This document shows, piece after piece, positions 30,298 through 37,256 of a stretch of 37,256 nt of DNA. Position numbers and translations under genes: made by a program. Under the pieces are notes generated by a model. It was not told where the DNA came from and ran no database searches. It saw nothing but the letters and a program-made list of their open reading frames with translations. Each line of letters starts with the position of its first letter. Positions within the stretch are counted from its first letter, which is position 1. The stretch covers positions 1-37,256 of the IMG/VR virus record IMGVR_UViG_3300032893_000175; one strand, written 5' to 3'. This DNA comes from a virus.

Positions 30298-31098
30298 ATG
30301 CCACTCTACACGAAGATCGTCGGGCTGGTCGCGGGCGGGGTCGCGGTCGCCGTCTTCGGCAGCACCATCATCGGCGCGAACTACTCGGGCGCCGTCCTCC
30401 ACCACCTCGTCGACACGACGAACGGCACGACCACGGCGACGGCCGTCGTCCCGAACGCGCCGAACTGGGCGTACGGGCAGCCGCTCCCCACGCCGTACAT
30501 ATCGAGCACCGCGACGTCCTCGCACGCGAACGCGGCGTCCGGCCTCGCCTCCTCGACCTCCTACACGTTCCAGGTCGCCGCCATCGGCCTGAACGGCGGC
30601 ACGACGACGCTCTCGAGCCCGGCAACCGTCACGACCGACGCGTCGACCACCCAGCCGCGGCCGGAGGACATCATAATCAAGTGGGCGGCGGTCCCCGGCA
30701 CGGCGGGCTACGCGGTGTACTTCGCGACGAGCTCCGCAATCACCGCCGCGAACTCGCAATACTTCTACTCGACCACCACGGGGCAGTACGACTTCTCGAC
30801 CTCCACCGGAAGCCTCGCAGGGTACTACGCCGGGACGGACTCGACGGCGTTCCGCACGCTCCTGAGCCCGACCGGGACGAGCTACATCGCCGGCGGCTCG
30901 GACACCTCGACCTCCACGGCGCTCGCGAGCTCCTCCGCGCTCGAGGTCACGGGCTCCATCCGCGTGCAGCAGAAGGCCACGACGACGAACGAGGTCAACT
31001 GCTACGCCGCGATCAACGGGCAGATGTTCTTCAACGCCGCGAACGGGCACCTTTGGATATGCGAGGGCGCGGGCCCGACGTGGACGCTCGTTAAATAA
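30298..31098 (+). CDS. Membrane-anchored Fn3-like surface protein
   Basis: A 266-residue protein. The N terminus has a hydrophobic segment at about 6-26 (KIVGLVAGGVAVAVFGSTII), either a signal anchor or uncleaved signal. A fibronectin-III-like section follows (SGLASSTSYTFQVAAIGLNG, IIIKWAAVPGTAGYAVYFAT), then a Ser/Thr-rich stretch. The end resembles phage-fibre C termini (GQMFFNAANGHLWICEGAG, then PTWTLVK). It is the third membrane- or Sec-targeted protein of this block, encoded just before the prohead protease. A cell-surface or virion-surface place is possible. Confidence 0.7.
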   Translation: MPLYTKIVGLVAGGVAVAVFGSTIIGANYSGAVLHHLVDTTNGTTTATAVVPNAPNWAYGQPLPTPYISSTATSSHANAASGLASSTSYTFQVAAIGLNGGTTTLSSPATVTTDASTTQPRPEDIIIKWAAVPGTAGYAVYFATSSAITAANSQYFYSTTTGQYDFSTSTGSLAGYYAGTDSTAFRTLLSPTGTSYIAGGSDTSTSTALASSSALEVTGSIRVQQKATTTNEVNCYAAINGQMFFNAANGHLWICEGAGPTWTLVK

Positions 31099-31105
31099 AA
31101 CCGCC

Positions 31106-32878
31106 ATGAAAACCACCATGCTGAGGCTGACCGAGGAAGTTGCCGCGAAGATCGCGGAGCGCGTGAGGGCGTGGGAGCCCGAGAGGGAGCTCGAGGGGCT
31201 CTCGTACGCCGACGTCAAGGACGGGACGAGTGAGAAGGCGAAGAAGCTGCAGGAGAAGAACGGCACCTTCGACGTCATCATCTCGACCGAGTCCGTGGAC
31301 CGCGCGGGCGAGATCGTGCGCCAGGACGGATGGGACCTCAAGAACTACAAGAACAACCCGGTCGTGCTATGGGGCCACGACTACTACTCGCTCGGCGTCG
31401 GCGTGTGCCTCGACCTCTACAACACGACGTACCGCGGCGTGCCGGCGCTCGGCGCGCGCGGCGTGTTCTACTCCGCCGACATCAACCCGCTCGCGCAGCA
31501 GGTCCGCGCGATGTACGACTTCGGCATCAAGATGGGCGTCGGCGCTGGCTGCACGACCTCCGTCGGGTTCATCCCGAAGGAGTTCGACCCGAAGGACCAG
31601 AACGTCATCACCCGCGCCGAGCTCCTCGAGTTCAGCTTCGTGCCGGTCCCCGCGCAGCAGGACGTCGGGCCGGCCGCCGGCCGCGCGATCACCGTGGCCG
31701 AGGCGAACGAGCTCGGGCTCGACGTGTTCGCGCTCCGGGCGAAGGGCATGGAGTTCGCCGAGAAGGCGCCGGAGGTCTCCGAGAAGGGCGGCGAGGTGGG
31801 CGACGCGTGCGAGATGGACGACGGCACGCCGGGCGAGCTCATGACCGACCCGAACGACCCCGACGGGGCGCTGGTGTGCCTCCCCACCGGCAAGGCCGTC
31901 ACGGACGCGGGCGACGAGCCGAACGACAACCCGGCCGCCAAGAAGCTCACCAAGGCGGTCATGGGCGAGCAGTCCCGCCACGCGAAGGCGATCGCCAAGT
32001 GCTTCAAGGCCTTCGGGGAGAAGATGGACGCAATGCCGAAGCCCGAGGACGGCGACACGGAGGAGCAGAAGTCGCGGAAGGCGGACGGCGCGGGCAGGCT
32101 CGTGAAGGAGCTCAAGGGCGCCATCGCCGACGAGCACGACTTGCACCGGGCGAAGAACGTCGCCGCGTTCCGCGCGTACGAGCCGGACGAGACCGAGCAG
32201 AAGGATTTCGATAACGAGGCGCACCTCAAGGCGCTCAAGGCGGAGCACGACGACTACGAGGCGAAGTGCGGCGCGTCGTTCAAGGAGTTCGCCGAGAAGA
32301 TGAAGGGCGAGGAGGACGGCGAGGCGACCGACCACGCGGACTGGATCACGAAGGAGTTCCAGCACCACGGCGACAACCATACGCTCGGCGTCGTGAAGTG
32401 CGCGAAGGCGATGTGCGAGGCCTTCGGCGAGGGCGAGGAGGCGGAGGAGAAGACCCTCAAGGGCATGATCGAGGACGCGGTGTCCGAGCAGCTCGCCGAG
32501 CAGCAGGAGTGGAACGCCAAGTGGCAGAAGCTCAACCCGATACTCGACATCTTCGACGCCTTCATCAGCGCGTACTTCTCGGACGGGGTGAAGGCCGCCG
32601 ACCTCGACGCGCTCGTGAAGGAGCTCGTGGACATGCTCCAGGGCCACACGAAGGGCGCGCTCGCCGACCGTGTGAAGGCTGGGCCGCACCTCGTATTCCG
32701 GTCGTCCGTGCGGATAGTGCTTATAGAAGAGAAGGGCGGGCAACGCGCCTCTGGGGGCGACGACTTCACGAAGTTCGTCGACGCACGCGACCTTGCACGC
32801 TCCCTCACTGGGCATCTTCACAAGTTCCTCGCAGAGTCGAATGAGGGCCTGAAGAATTATCACCACAGGGAGAAATAA
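31106..32878 (+). CDS. Prohead serine protease (HK97 gp4/XkdF-like) fused to a long C-terminal region
   Basis: A 590-residue protein. The S78-type protease domain (about 50-205) has VLWGHDYYS with H91, GAGCTTSVGFIPKEF, and AELLEFSFVPVPAQQD with probable nucleophile S177. Around 231-262 lies a small module GDACEMDDGTPGEL with a later Cys (LVCLP), repeated in the gene at 34258. Residues about 275-590 are charged and helical and could be a scaffold, as HK97-like phages lacking a separate scaffold need one. The enzyme clips capsid N termini and itself during maturation. About 2.5 times the size of HK97 gp4. Confidence 0.85.
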   Translation: MKTTMLRLTEEVAAKIAERVRAWEPERELEGLSYADVKDGTSEKAKKLQEKNGTFDVIISTESVDRAGEIVRQDGWDLKNYKNNPVVLWGHDYYSLGVGVCLDLYNTTYRGVPALGARGVFYSADINPLAQQVRAMYDFGIKMGVGAGCTTSVGFIPKEFDPKDQNVITRAELLEFSFVPVPAQQDVGPAAGRAITVAEANELGLDVFALRAKGMEFAEKAPEVSEKGGEVGDACEMDDGTPGELMTDPNDPDGALVCLPTGKAVTDAGDEPNDNPAAKKLTKAVMGEQSRHAKAIAKCFKAFGEKMDAMPKPEDGDTEEQKSRKADGAGRLVKELKGAIADEHDLHRAKNVAAFRAYEPDETEQKDFDNEAHLKALKAEHDDYEAKCGASFKEFAEKMKGEEDGEATDHADWITKEFQHHGDNHTLGVVKCAKAMCEAFGEGEEAEEKTLKGMIEDAVSEQLAEQQEWNAKWQKLNPILDIFDAFISAYFSDGVKAADLDALVKELVDMLQGHTKGALADRVKAGPHLVFRSSVRIVLIEEKGGQRASGGDDFTKFVDARDLARSLTGHLHKFLAESNEGLKNYHHREK

Positions 32879-32893
32879 CAGACCTTTCCAGTT

Positions 32894-34159
32894 ATGGAAA
32901 AAGCAGCACTCAAGGAGCTGATGGTCTCGGTTTTCGACGAGACCCTCAAGGAGAAGCTCGCCCCGGCGGTCGGGCAGATCGCGGCGCAGACCGCGAAGGA
33001 GACCGTCGAGAAAATGCGCCTCGAGCGCATCAAGTTCGGCAAGGACCGCACCGGCCTCACCGACAAGCAGAAGAAGGACTTCGTCCTCGTCGCGCAGAAG
33101 GCGATGCTCGGCCAGCTCGGCGCCATCGACACGAAGGCGAACGAGGCGCTCATCGAGGAGCAGGACAACCGCGGCGGATACCTCGTGTCCCGCGAGATCG
33201 CGGACGCGATCATGCGCATCGCGGCGTCCGTCGGCACCATCATGAGCCAGGCGGCGAAGTGGGAGATGACGAGCGATGAGCTCTCCGTCCCGAACTACAC
33301 CGGCTCGTTCCTCAAGGGCGCCTACCTTGGCGTGGACGCCCCGGGAACGGTCACCGGCCTCACGTTCGGCCAGGCGCAGCTCATCGTGAAGAAGTGGCAG
33401 CTCGCGTTCGTGGTCGGCAACGACCTCCTCGCGGACGCCTCGGTGAACGTCGCGGACTGGCTCCTCTCCCTCGCGGGCGAGGCGATGGCGAACATGATCG
33501 ACTACCAGGGCTTCGTGGGCGGAGCCGCGACCGGCGACCCGTTCCTCGGCATCCTGAACTACCCCTCGACGACGACCATCGACGAGACGGGAAGCAAGGT
33601 CTCGAGCTACGTGCTCCCGACCGGGTCGACCACGTTCGCGAAGTTCGCGGTCATGGACGACGCGGCGGCGATGATCGCCGACCTCGAGGAGAGCGTCGCC
33701 GACGGCGCGGACTTCTACATGCACCGTACGGTGTGGGCGAAGCTCCGCACGCAGAAGGACGGCAACGGCAACTACATCCTCCCGTTCGCGGGGTGGGCGC
33801 GCCCGGAGCCGGCGATCGAGGACTTCCATGGCGGCGGACCCATCCAGCCGGCCGGCGAGATCCTCGGCAAGAAGGTCTACACGAACCGCCACCTCCCGGC
33901 AGTCGGGGACGCGGGCACCATCGCGGACCGCGGCAGCTTCACGGACGGCGCGAGCAACCCGTTCATCATCCTCGGCAACCTCAAGGCGTTCGCCTTCGGG
34001 GACAAGGGCGAGATGCGCGTCAACCAGTTCGAGTCGGGCTCGTTCGGCGGCAAGGAGATCGCGCTCGCAGACCAGCGCGGGCTGACCTACAAGCACCGCC
34101 ACGCGCTCAGCCTCGTGCTTCCGCGCGCGATCGTCGTCGGCAAGACGGCGGCGTCCTAG
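32894..34159 (+). CDS. Major capsid protein (HK97 fold)
   Basis: A 421-residue protein. The N-terminal 100 residues are helical and charged (MEKAALKELMVSVFDETLKE), like a delta/scaffold domain to be removed by the protease. The mature part has HK97-style wording: RGGYLVSREIADAIMRIAA, LTFGQAQLIVKKWQLAFVV, VNVADWLLSLAGEAMANMID, GDPFLGILNY, and a final HALSLVLPRAIVVGKTA. This is the usual capsid shell protein. It follows the protease gene by 15 bases. Confidence 0.92.
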   Translation: MEKAALKELMVSVFDETLKEKLAPAVGQIAAQTAKETVEKMRLERIKFGKDRTGLTDKQKKDFVLVAQKAMLGQLGAIDTKANEALIEEQDNRGGYLVSREIADAIMRIAASVGTIMSQAAKWEMTSDELSVPNYTGSFLKGAYLGVDAPGTVTGLTFGQAQLIVKKWQLAFVVGNDLLADASVNVADWLLSLAGEAMANMIDYQGFVGGAATGDPFLGILNYPSTTTIDETGSKVSSYVLPTGSTTFAKFAVMDDAAAMIADLEESVADGADFYMHRTVWAKLRTQKDGNGNYILPFAGWARPEPAIEDFHGGGPIQPAGEILGKKVYTNRHLPAVGDAGTIADRGSFTDGASNPFIILGNLKAFAFGDKGEMRVNQFESGSFGGKEIALADQRGLTYKHRHALSLVLPRAIVVGKTAAS

Positions 34160-34224
34160 CTCAGCGATCCCGCGCGCGCCGGGCGCCGGGTAAACGGCGC
34201 ACGGCGTTCGGGGGAAAAGTGAGC

Positions 34225-34230
34225 TAGACT
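34225..34230 (+). promoter_or_regulatory. Possible -10 element before 34258
   Basis: TAGACT in GTGAGCTAGACTATC lies 27 bases before ATG 34258 in a 98-base intergenic gap. It lacks a clear TG extension and -35. Confidence 0.3.
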
Positions 34231-34257
34231 ATCAGGGTTCCTAGCACCAAATCCGCC

Positions 34258-34623
34258 ATGGACAACGACGAGAACAAGGCACCGGAGGACCAGGCAGCGC
34301 CGGAAGCGGCGCCGCAGGACGCCCCCGAGGCTGAAACACCGGCCCCCGAGGCGCAGGACGCCCCGGAAGGCCAGCAGGACGCCCCGGAGCAGCCGGAGAG
34401 CCGCCAGGAGGCCCAGGACGCCCCCACGACGAGCGCGGACGCCCCAGGGCCGCGCGAAGGGGACGCCTGCACCACGACCGACGGCCGCCCCGGCAAGCTC
34501 GAGCCGCTCAGCGGCGGAGGCTTCACCTGCACCGCGGTTCCCCAGCCCGGCGACGCGTGCGTCACCGCGGGCGGCGCCCCGGGAACGGTGGACATGGACG
34601 GCGCCTGCCTGGTGAACGAATAG
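34258..34623 (+). CDS. Pro/Glu/Ala-rich protein with paired GDAC modules (probable head accessory)
   Basis: A 121-residue protein. Residues 1-65 are disordered, acidic and built from repeats of QDAPE (for example EAQDAPEGQQDAPEQPESRQ). The C-terminal half has two small modules: GDACTTTDGRPGKL ending in FTCTAVP, and GDACVTAGGAPGTV ending in GACLV. The same module lies inside the prohead protease (residues 232-260), which suggests a shared partner in the head, possibly the capsid. It sits directly after the capsid gene where decoration proteins are often found. Function is unproven. Confidence 0.65.
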   Translation: MDNDENKAPEDQAAPEAAPQDAPEAETPAPEAQDAPEGQQDAPEQPESRQEAQDAPTTSADAPGPREGDACTTTDGRPGKLEPLSGGGFTCTAVPQPGDACVTAGGAPGTVDMDGACLVNE

Positions 34624-34696
34624 GGGTATCAGCGCCGCGGAGCCACCCCGCTCCAGCCGCCGGATCGACCGCGGCCAGGCCAAAACGAATCGAACC

Positions 34697-35209
34697 ATGC
34701 GAAACAACCCATACGACGACACGATGCAGATCAACAGCTTGAGCTCAAGCGTCGCGCTCGTCTCGTACACGGGAAGCTCCGCCGTGAAGCACTCGGGAAT
34801 CGACACGCAGGTGGCGAACCCGATCGAGTCGCTCATGATCCACGTCCGCGCCGAGATCGCGTCCGGCACGCCGGACGCCGCGACCCTCGCCTGGAAGCTC
34901 CAGGAGTCGGTCGACGACGTCGACGGCGACTACGCCGATGCGACCGACAACACGGGCACGGTCATCGGCGCGACGCTCGACGTGCACACGGCCGCGAAGG
35001 ACAGCTACGCGCGCGTGGAGGGCATCGGGTTGAAGAACACGAACCTCTCCGCGGCGCCGTACGGCGGCCGCAAGCGCTGGCTCCGCGTCGTCTGCACCCC
35101 GGCCTTCACGAACGGGACGTCGCCTGCAATCCTGGCGCACGTGCAGCTGATCGCGGCTCCGGCCTCCGGCCAGCAGCTCCCGGTCCGCACGACCACCAGC
35201 AACACGTAG
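34697..35209 (+). CDS. Head decoration-type structural protein
   Basis: A 170-residue protein with an all-beta look (ALVSYTGSSAVKHSGIDTQV, ESLMIHVRAEIASGTPDAAT, RKRWLRVVCTPAFTNGT). Such small beta proteins encoded between the major capsid and the connector genes are usually virion decoration or head-fibre proteins. The start has an A-rich leader (CCAAAACGAATCGAACC) and no Shine-Dalgarno sequence. A weak stem (CTCGCTCGCGTC / GACACGAGCGGCGACGAG) occurs in the 76-base gap after it. No family name is assigned. Confidence 0.65.
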   Translation: MRNNPYDDTMQINSLSSSVALVSYTGSSAVKHSGIDTQVANPIESLMIHVRAEIASGTPDAATLAWKLQESVDDVDGDYADATDNTGTVIGATLDVHTAAKDSYARVEGIGLKNTNLSAAPYGGRKRWLRVVCTPAFTNGTSPAILAHVQLIAAPASGQQLPVRTTTSNT

Positions 35210-35285
35210 TTGCTTCCTCGCCTCGCTCGCGTCTTCCTTCTGAGGACACGAGCGGCGACGAGGGCACAACCTCGGAACCCTACCC

Positions 35286-36392
35286 ATGCTCATCATCGGC
35301 GAAATCGTCGCAGGATCCGGCACGACGTTCACCCTGGCGCACACGCCGGTGGCGAACTCGCAGGCGATATACGCCGGCACCCGCCTCATCGAGGGGTCCG
35401 ACCAGGACTACACCATAAGCGGCGCGGTCATCACGATCGTGAACGGCGGGAGCTACCCGGCCGGCTCCATCGTCGCCGACTACGCGACCTCCTCGAGCAA
35501 CCTCGTCCAGAGCGGCAACGACATCCTCTCGCCGCTCGCGCTCACCACGCTGCAGCGCGTCAAGGACATCCTCTTCGACCCGGGGAAGACGGTGGACCTG
35601 ACGGGGTGCTCGCTCACCTCCTCGAGCGTCGACGTGACCGGCGTGACGGTGCCGAACGGCAAGGCGATACAGGTCGGCCAGACCGTCTCGGGCACGGGCG
35701 TCCCGGCCGGGACGACCATCGCGGCCATCATCAGCGCGACCGAGATCCACCTCTCGCAGGCGGCGACCGCCACCAACACCGGGCAGACGCTCACCGTACT
35801 CGACCAGCCGGTCAACTACGACGGCCTCCTCATCCGCTATATAAATTGGGCGACGCACTGGATCAACAACGAGTGCAACCGCGTCTTCGTCCAGCAGACC
35901 TACGTCGACGACACGTACTCCATCACGAAGCCGTCGCAGAGCGTCCTGAAGCTCCGCCAGTGGCCGGTGTTCATCCTCTCGCGCCTGCAGTGGCGCGCCG
36001 GAACGCCGACGAACCCGAACTGGACGGACTTCATCGCCGACCAGTACGAGCTCATCGACCCGACCACCGACCCCATCACGGGCGACGTCTACTACCCGAA
36101 GGGGCTCGTCCGGGTGTACGGCGTCCTGCCGCGCATCTACAACAACATGGTCCGCGCGACCTACACCGCGGGCTATCCGGTGAACTGGAGCGACGCCGAG
36201 GACGGGGACAACCACATGCTCCCCGGCGACATCACGAACGTCTGCGAGAACATGGTCGTGCGCCGCTTCAAGCGCCGCCTCTTCGCCGGCAAGACGAGCG
36301 AGTCCATCGAGGGCGCGACGACCACGTGGAGCCGCGACCTCGACACCGAGGACCGCGAGGTGCTCGCGCAGTACAAGGACCTCTACTTCTGA
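35286..36392 (+). CDS. Head-tail connector with added beta domains
   Basis: A 368-residue protein. The C-terminal part (about 178-368) looks like a head-tail adaptor (DGLLIRYINWATHWINNECN, YPVNWSDAEDGDNHMLPGDI, NMVVRRFKRRLF). The N-terminal 70 residues are a beta domain (MLIIGEIVAGSGTTFTLAHT, DYTISGAVITIV). Between them, about 105-172, lies a module (VGQTVSGTGVPAGTTIAAII, HLSQAATATNTG) repeated in the tail tube protein. Connectors join the portal to the tail. The extra domains make it about three times longer than HK97 gp6-type adaptors. Confidence 0.75.
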   Translation: MLIIGEIVAGSGTTFTLAHTPVANSQAIYAGTRLIEGSDQDYTISGAVITIVNGGSYPAGSIVADYATSSSNLVQSGNDILSPLALTTLQRVKDILFDPGKTVDLTGCSLTSSSVDVTGVTVPNGKAIQVGQTVSGTGVPAGTTIAAIISATEIHLSQAATATNTGQTLTVLDQPVNYDGLLIRYINWATHWINNECNRVFVQQTYVDDTYSITKPSQSVLKLRQWPVFILSRLQWRAGTPTNPNWTDFIADQYELIDPTTDPITGDVYYPKGLVRVYGVLPRIYNNMVRATYTAGYPVNWSDAEDGDNHMLPGDITNVCENMVVRRFKRRLFAGKTSESIEGATTTWSRDLDTEDREVLAQYKDLYF

Positions 36393-36394
36393 AC

Positions 36395-36817
36395 ATGGAG
36401 TACCGCGTAAAAGTCAAGGGGCAGGACGAGCTTCTCGCGAAGCTCCGGGAGGCGCCGGCCGCCATCGGCCCCATCCTGCAGCGCGCCCTCCTGGCCGGCC
36501 AGGCGGTCCTGGCGAAGCACACGACGCGCGACACGGTGCCGTGGCGCACCGGGTTCCTCACGCAGAGCTTCCGTGCGCGCATGGAGGCGCTCAGGCTCAC
36601 CTGGTACCCCACGGCGAGCTACGCGCCGTACGTCGAGCTCGGGCACAGCCAGCAGGTCGGCCGGTACGTGCCCGCCATAGGCGCGCGGCTCGTCCAGCCG
36701 TTCGTGAAGGGCAACAGGTTCATGGAGCGCATCGTGCGGAGCGCGCAGGGCGAGATCGACGACACGTTCGAGAGGGCCGGGCAGCTCATCGCCGAGGCGC
36801 TCTCGACCGGAACCTGA
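36395..36817 (+). CDS. HK97 gp10-like tail completion / head closure protein
   Basis: A 140-residue protein with the gp10 family pattern: YRVKVKGQDELLAKLREAPA, a long helix, then VPWRTGFLTQSFRAR, and the diagnostic APYVELGHSQQVGRY. These proteins complete the neck and join head and tail. The start ATG 36395 is 2 bases after the connector stop. Length agrees with the family. Confidence 0.85.
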   Translation: MEYRVKVKGQDELLAKLREAPAAIGPILQRALLAGQAVLAKHTTRDTVPWRTGFLTQSFRARMEALRLTWYPTASYAPYVELGHSQQVGRYVPAIGARLVQPFVKGNRFMERIVRSAQGEIDDTFERAGQLIAEALSTGT

Positions 36818-36820
36818 TTT

Positions 36821-37256
36821 ATGGCGAACGCCAACCTCGCTCAGACCATCAAGCAGCAGATCCTCGTCCGCCTCCAGGCGCTCAAGGCGGCCGGCGCCAT
36901 CAGCTCCATAGCCGAGCTCGAGGAGCAGGCGAACCCGCTCAAGATCGAGCCCGACAACGGCTACCCGCTCGCGGTGTGCGCGATGCCGGAGGTGACGAGC
37001 GACTACGCCGACCAGGCGAACAACCTGCGCGTCTACGTCTTCAACATCCTCGTCGTGATGAACCCGCAAACGATGACCGCGAACGCCGGGGAGGCGGTCG
37101 AGGTGCTGATGGACAAGGTCCTCGGCCAGTTCGACGACCTGACGAACATCACGCTCGCCGGCGCCGCCCAGGCGGCCGTCCTCCCCGTGGAGATCCAGGG
37201 CTTCCCGGTGTCCACAGCGGACAAAACGTGGCTCTGTTTTGTTGCTACTATACGGG
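36821..37256 (+). CDS. Tail terminator-like protein, N-terminal part (continues at base 1)
   Basis: ATG 36821 is 3 bases after the gp10-like gene. The visible part encodes MANANLAQTIKQQILVRLQA and following residues through CFVATIR; the frame continues in bases 1-223, giving 153 residues in total. N-terminal helix, central beta strands (YPLAVCAMPEV, NLRVYVFNILVVMN) and a further helix suit the tail-terminator alpha/beta fold. Position between the gp10-like and tail tube genes supports it. The G37187 copy encodes Val where base 128 encodes Met. Confidence 0.7.
   Translation, partial: MANANLAQTIKQQILVRLQALKAAGAISSIAELEEQANPLKIEPDNGYPLAVCAMPEVTSDYADQANNLRVYVFNILVVMNPQTMTANAGEAVEVLMDKVLGQFDDLTNITLAGAAQAAVLPVEIQGFPVSTADKTWLCFVATIR
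37060..37256. repeat. Right copy of terminal direct repeat
   Basis: Same 197 bases as 1-197 apart from G37187 for A128. Joining the copies yields a 37,059-bp circle with an uninterrupted gene across the join. Confidence 0.95.

Noticed and set aside
30636-30650. ACCGACGCGTCGACC as an operator copy
   Set aside because: The core is palindromic but the outer arms do not match, and it lies inside a gene without a promoter.
31367-34102. Long minus-strand open frame (911 codons) over protease and capsid
   Set aside because: Antisense shadow; no promoter, and the plus-strand proteins have clear family motifs.
1-37256. tRNA genes
   Set aside because: No cloverleaf with T-loop GGTTCRANNCC was noticed; a tRNA search program would be decisive.

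Overview
The window is a complete, or nearly complete, tailed-phage genome of about 66% GC (estimated by eye) presented as an opened circle. Bases 1-197 recur at 37060-37256 with one mismatch (A at 128, G at 37187), and the gene starting at 36821 runs off the right end and finishes in frame at 223. The non-redundant unit is therefore 37,059 bp. The head genes (portal, prohead protease, HK97-type capsid), the tail chaperone frameshift, the tape-measure protein and the absence of a contractile sheath point to a siphovirus. No integrase, DNA polymerase, helicase, primase, tRNA gene or CRISPR array was found.

Layout around the circle, starting at the early promoters: 10.8-11.1 kb is a divergent control region. 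11.1-20.3 kb carries early genes: small regulators, a Sak4-like ATPase, an O-like initiator with iterons, a RusA-type resolvase and a DNA methyltransferase broken by a G7 tract. 20.4-24.6 kb holds terminase and a portal-MuF fusion. 24.6-31.1 kb is an unusual block of Sec-signal or membrane-anchored low-complexity proteins. 31.1-36.8 kb holds protease, capsid, decoration and connector genes. 36.8 kb through 8.0 kb is tail. 8.0-9.6 kb is lysis. 9.6-10.6 kb is a moron-like cassette with its own promoter and terminator, encoding a lipoprotein serine protease. All genes but one 58-codon gene lie on the plus strand, mostly with ATGA overlaps or 1-5 base gaps.

Host: almost no start codon has a Shine-Dalgarno sequence. 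Promoters look like extended -10 elements (TGCTAnnnT), several exactly placed for leaderless mRNAs. The very Ser/Thr/Ala/Asn-rich surface-type proteins, with repeated NATST / FATTASTT / LATG words, and the endolysin's peptidoglycan-binding domain resemble proteins I associate with Patescibacteria (CPR), especially Parcubacteria. This host call is an inference.

The most interesting signals are: an 18-bp palindromic operator family (ATGCSGACGCGTSGGCAT) at four early promoters, each next to or near a DnaA-box-like sequence except as noted; a textbook -1 frameshift signal in the tail chaperone; a possibly phase-variable methyltransferase; iterons inside the initiator gene; the exported-protein block inside the head operon; and an early membrane protein that shares a C-terminal domain with a tail protein. 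All functional names come from reading motifs without database searches.
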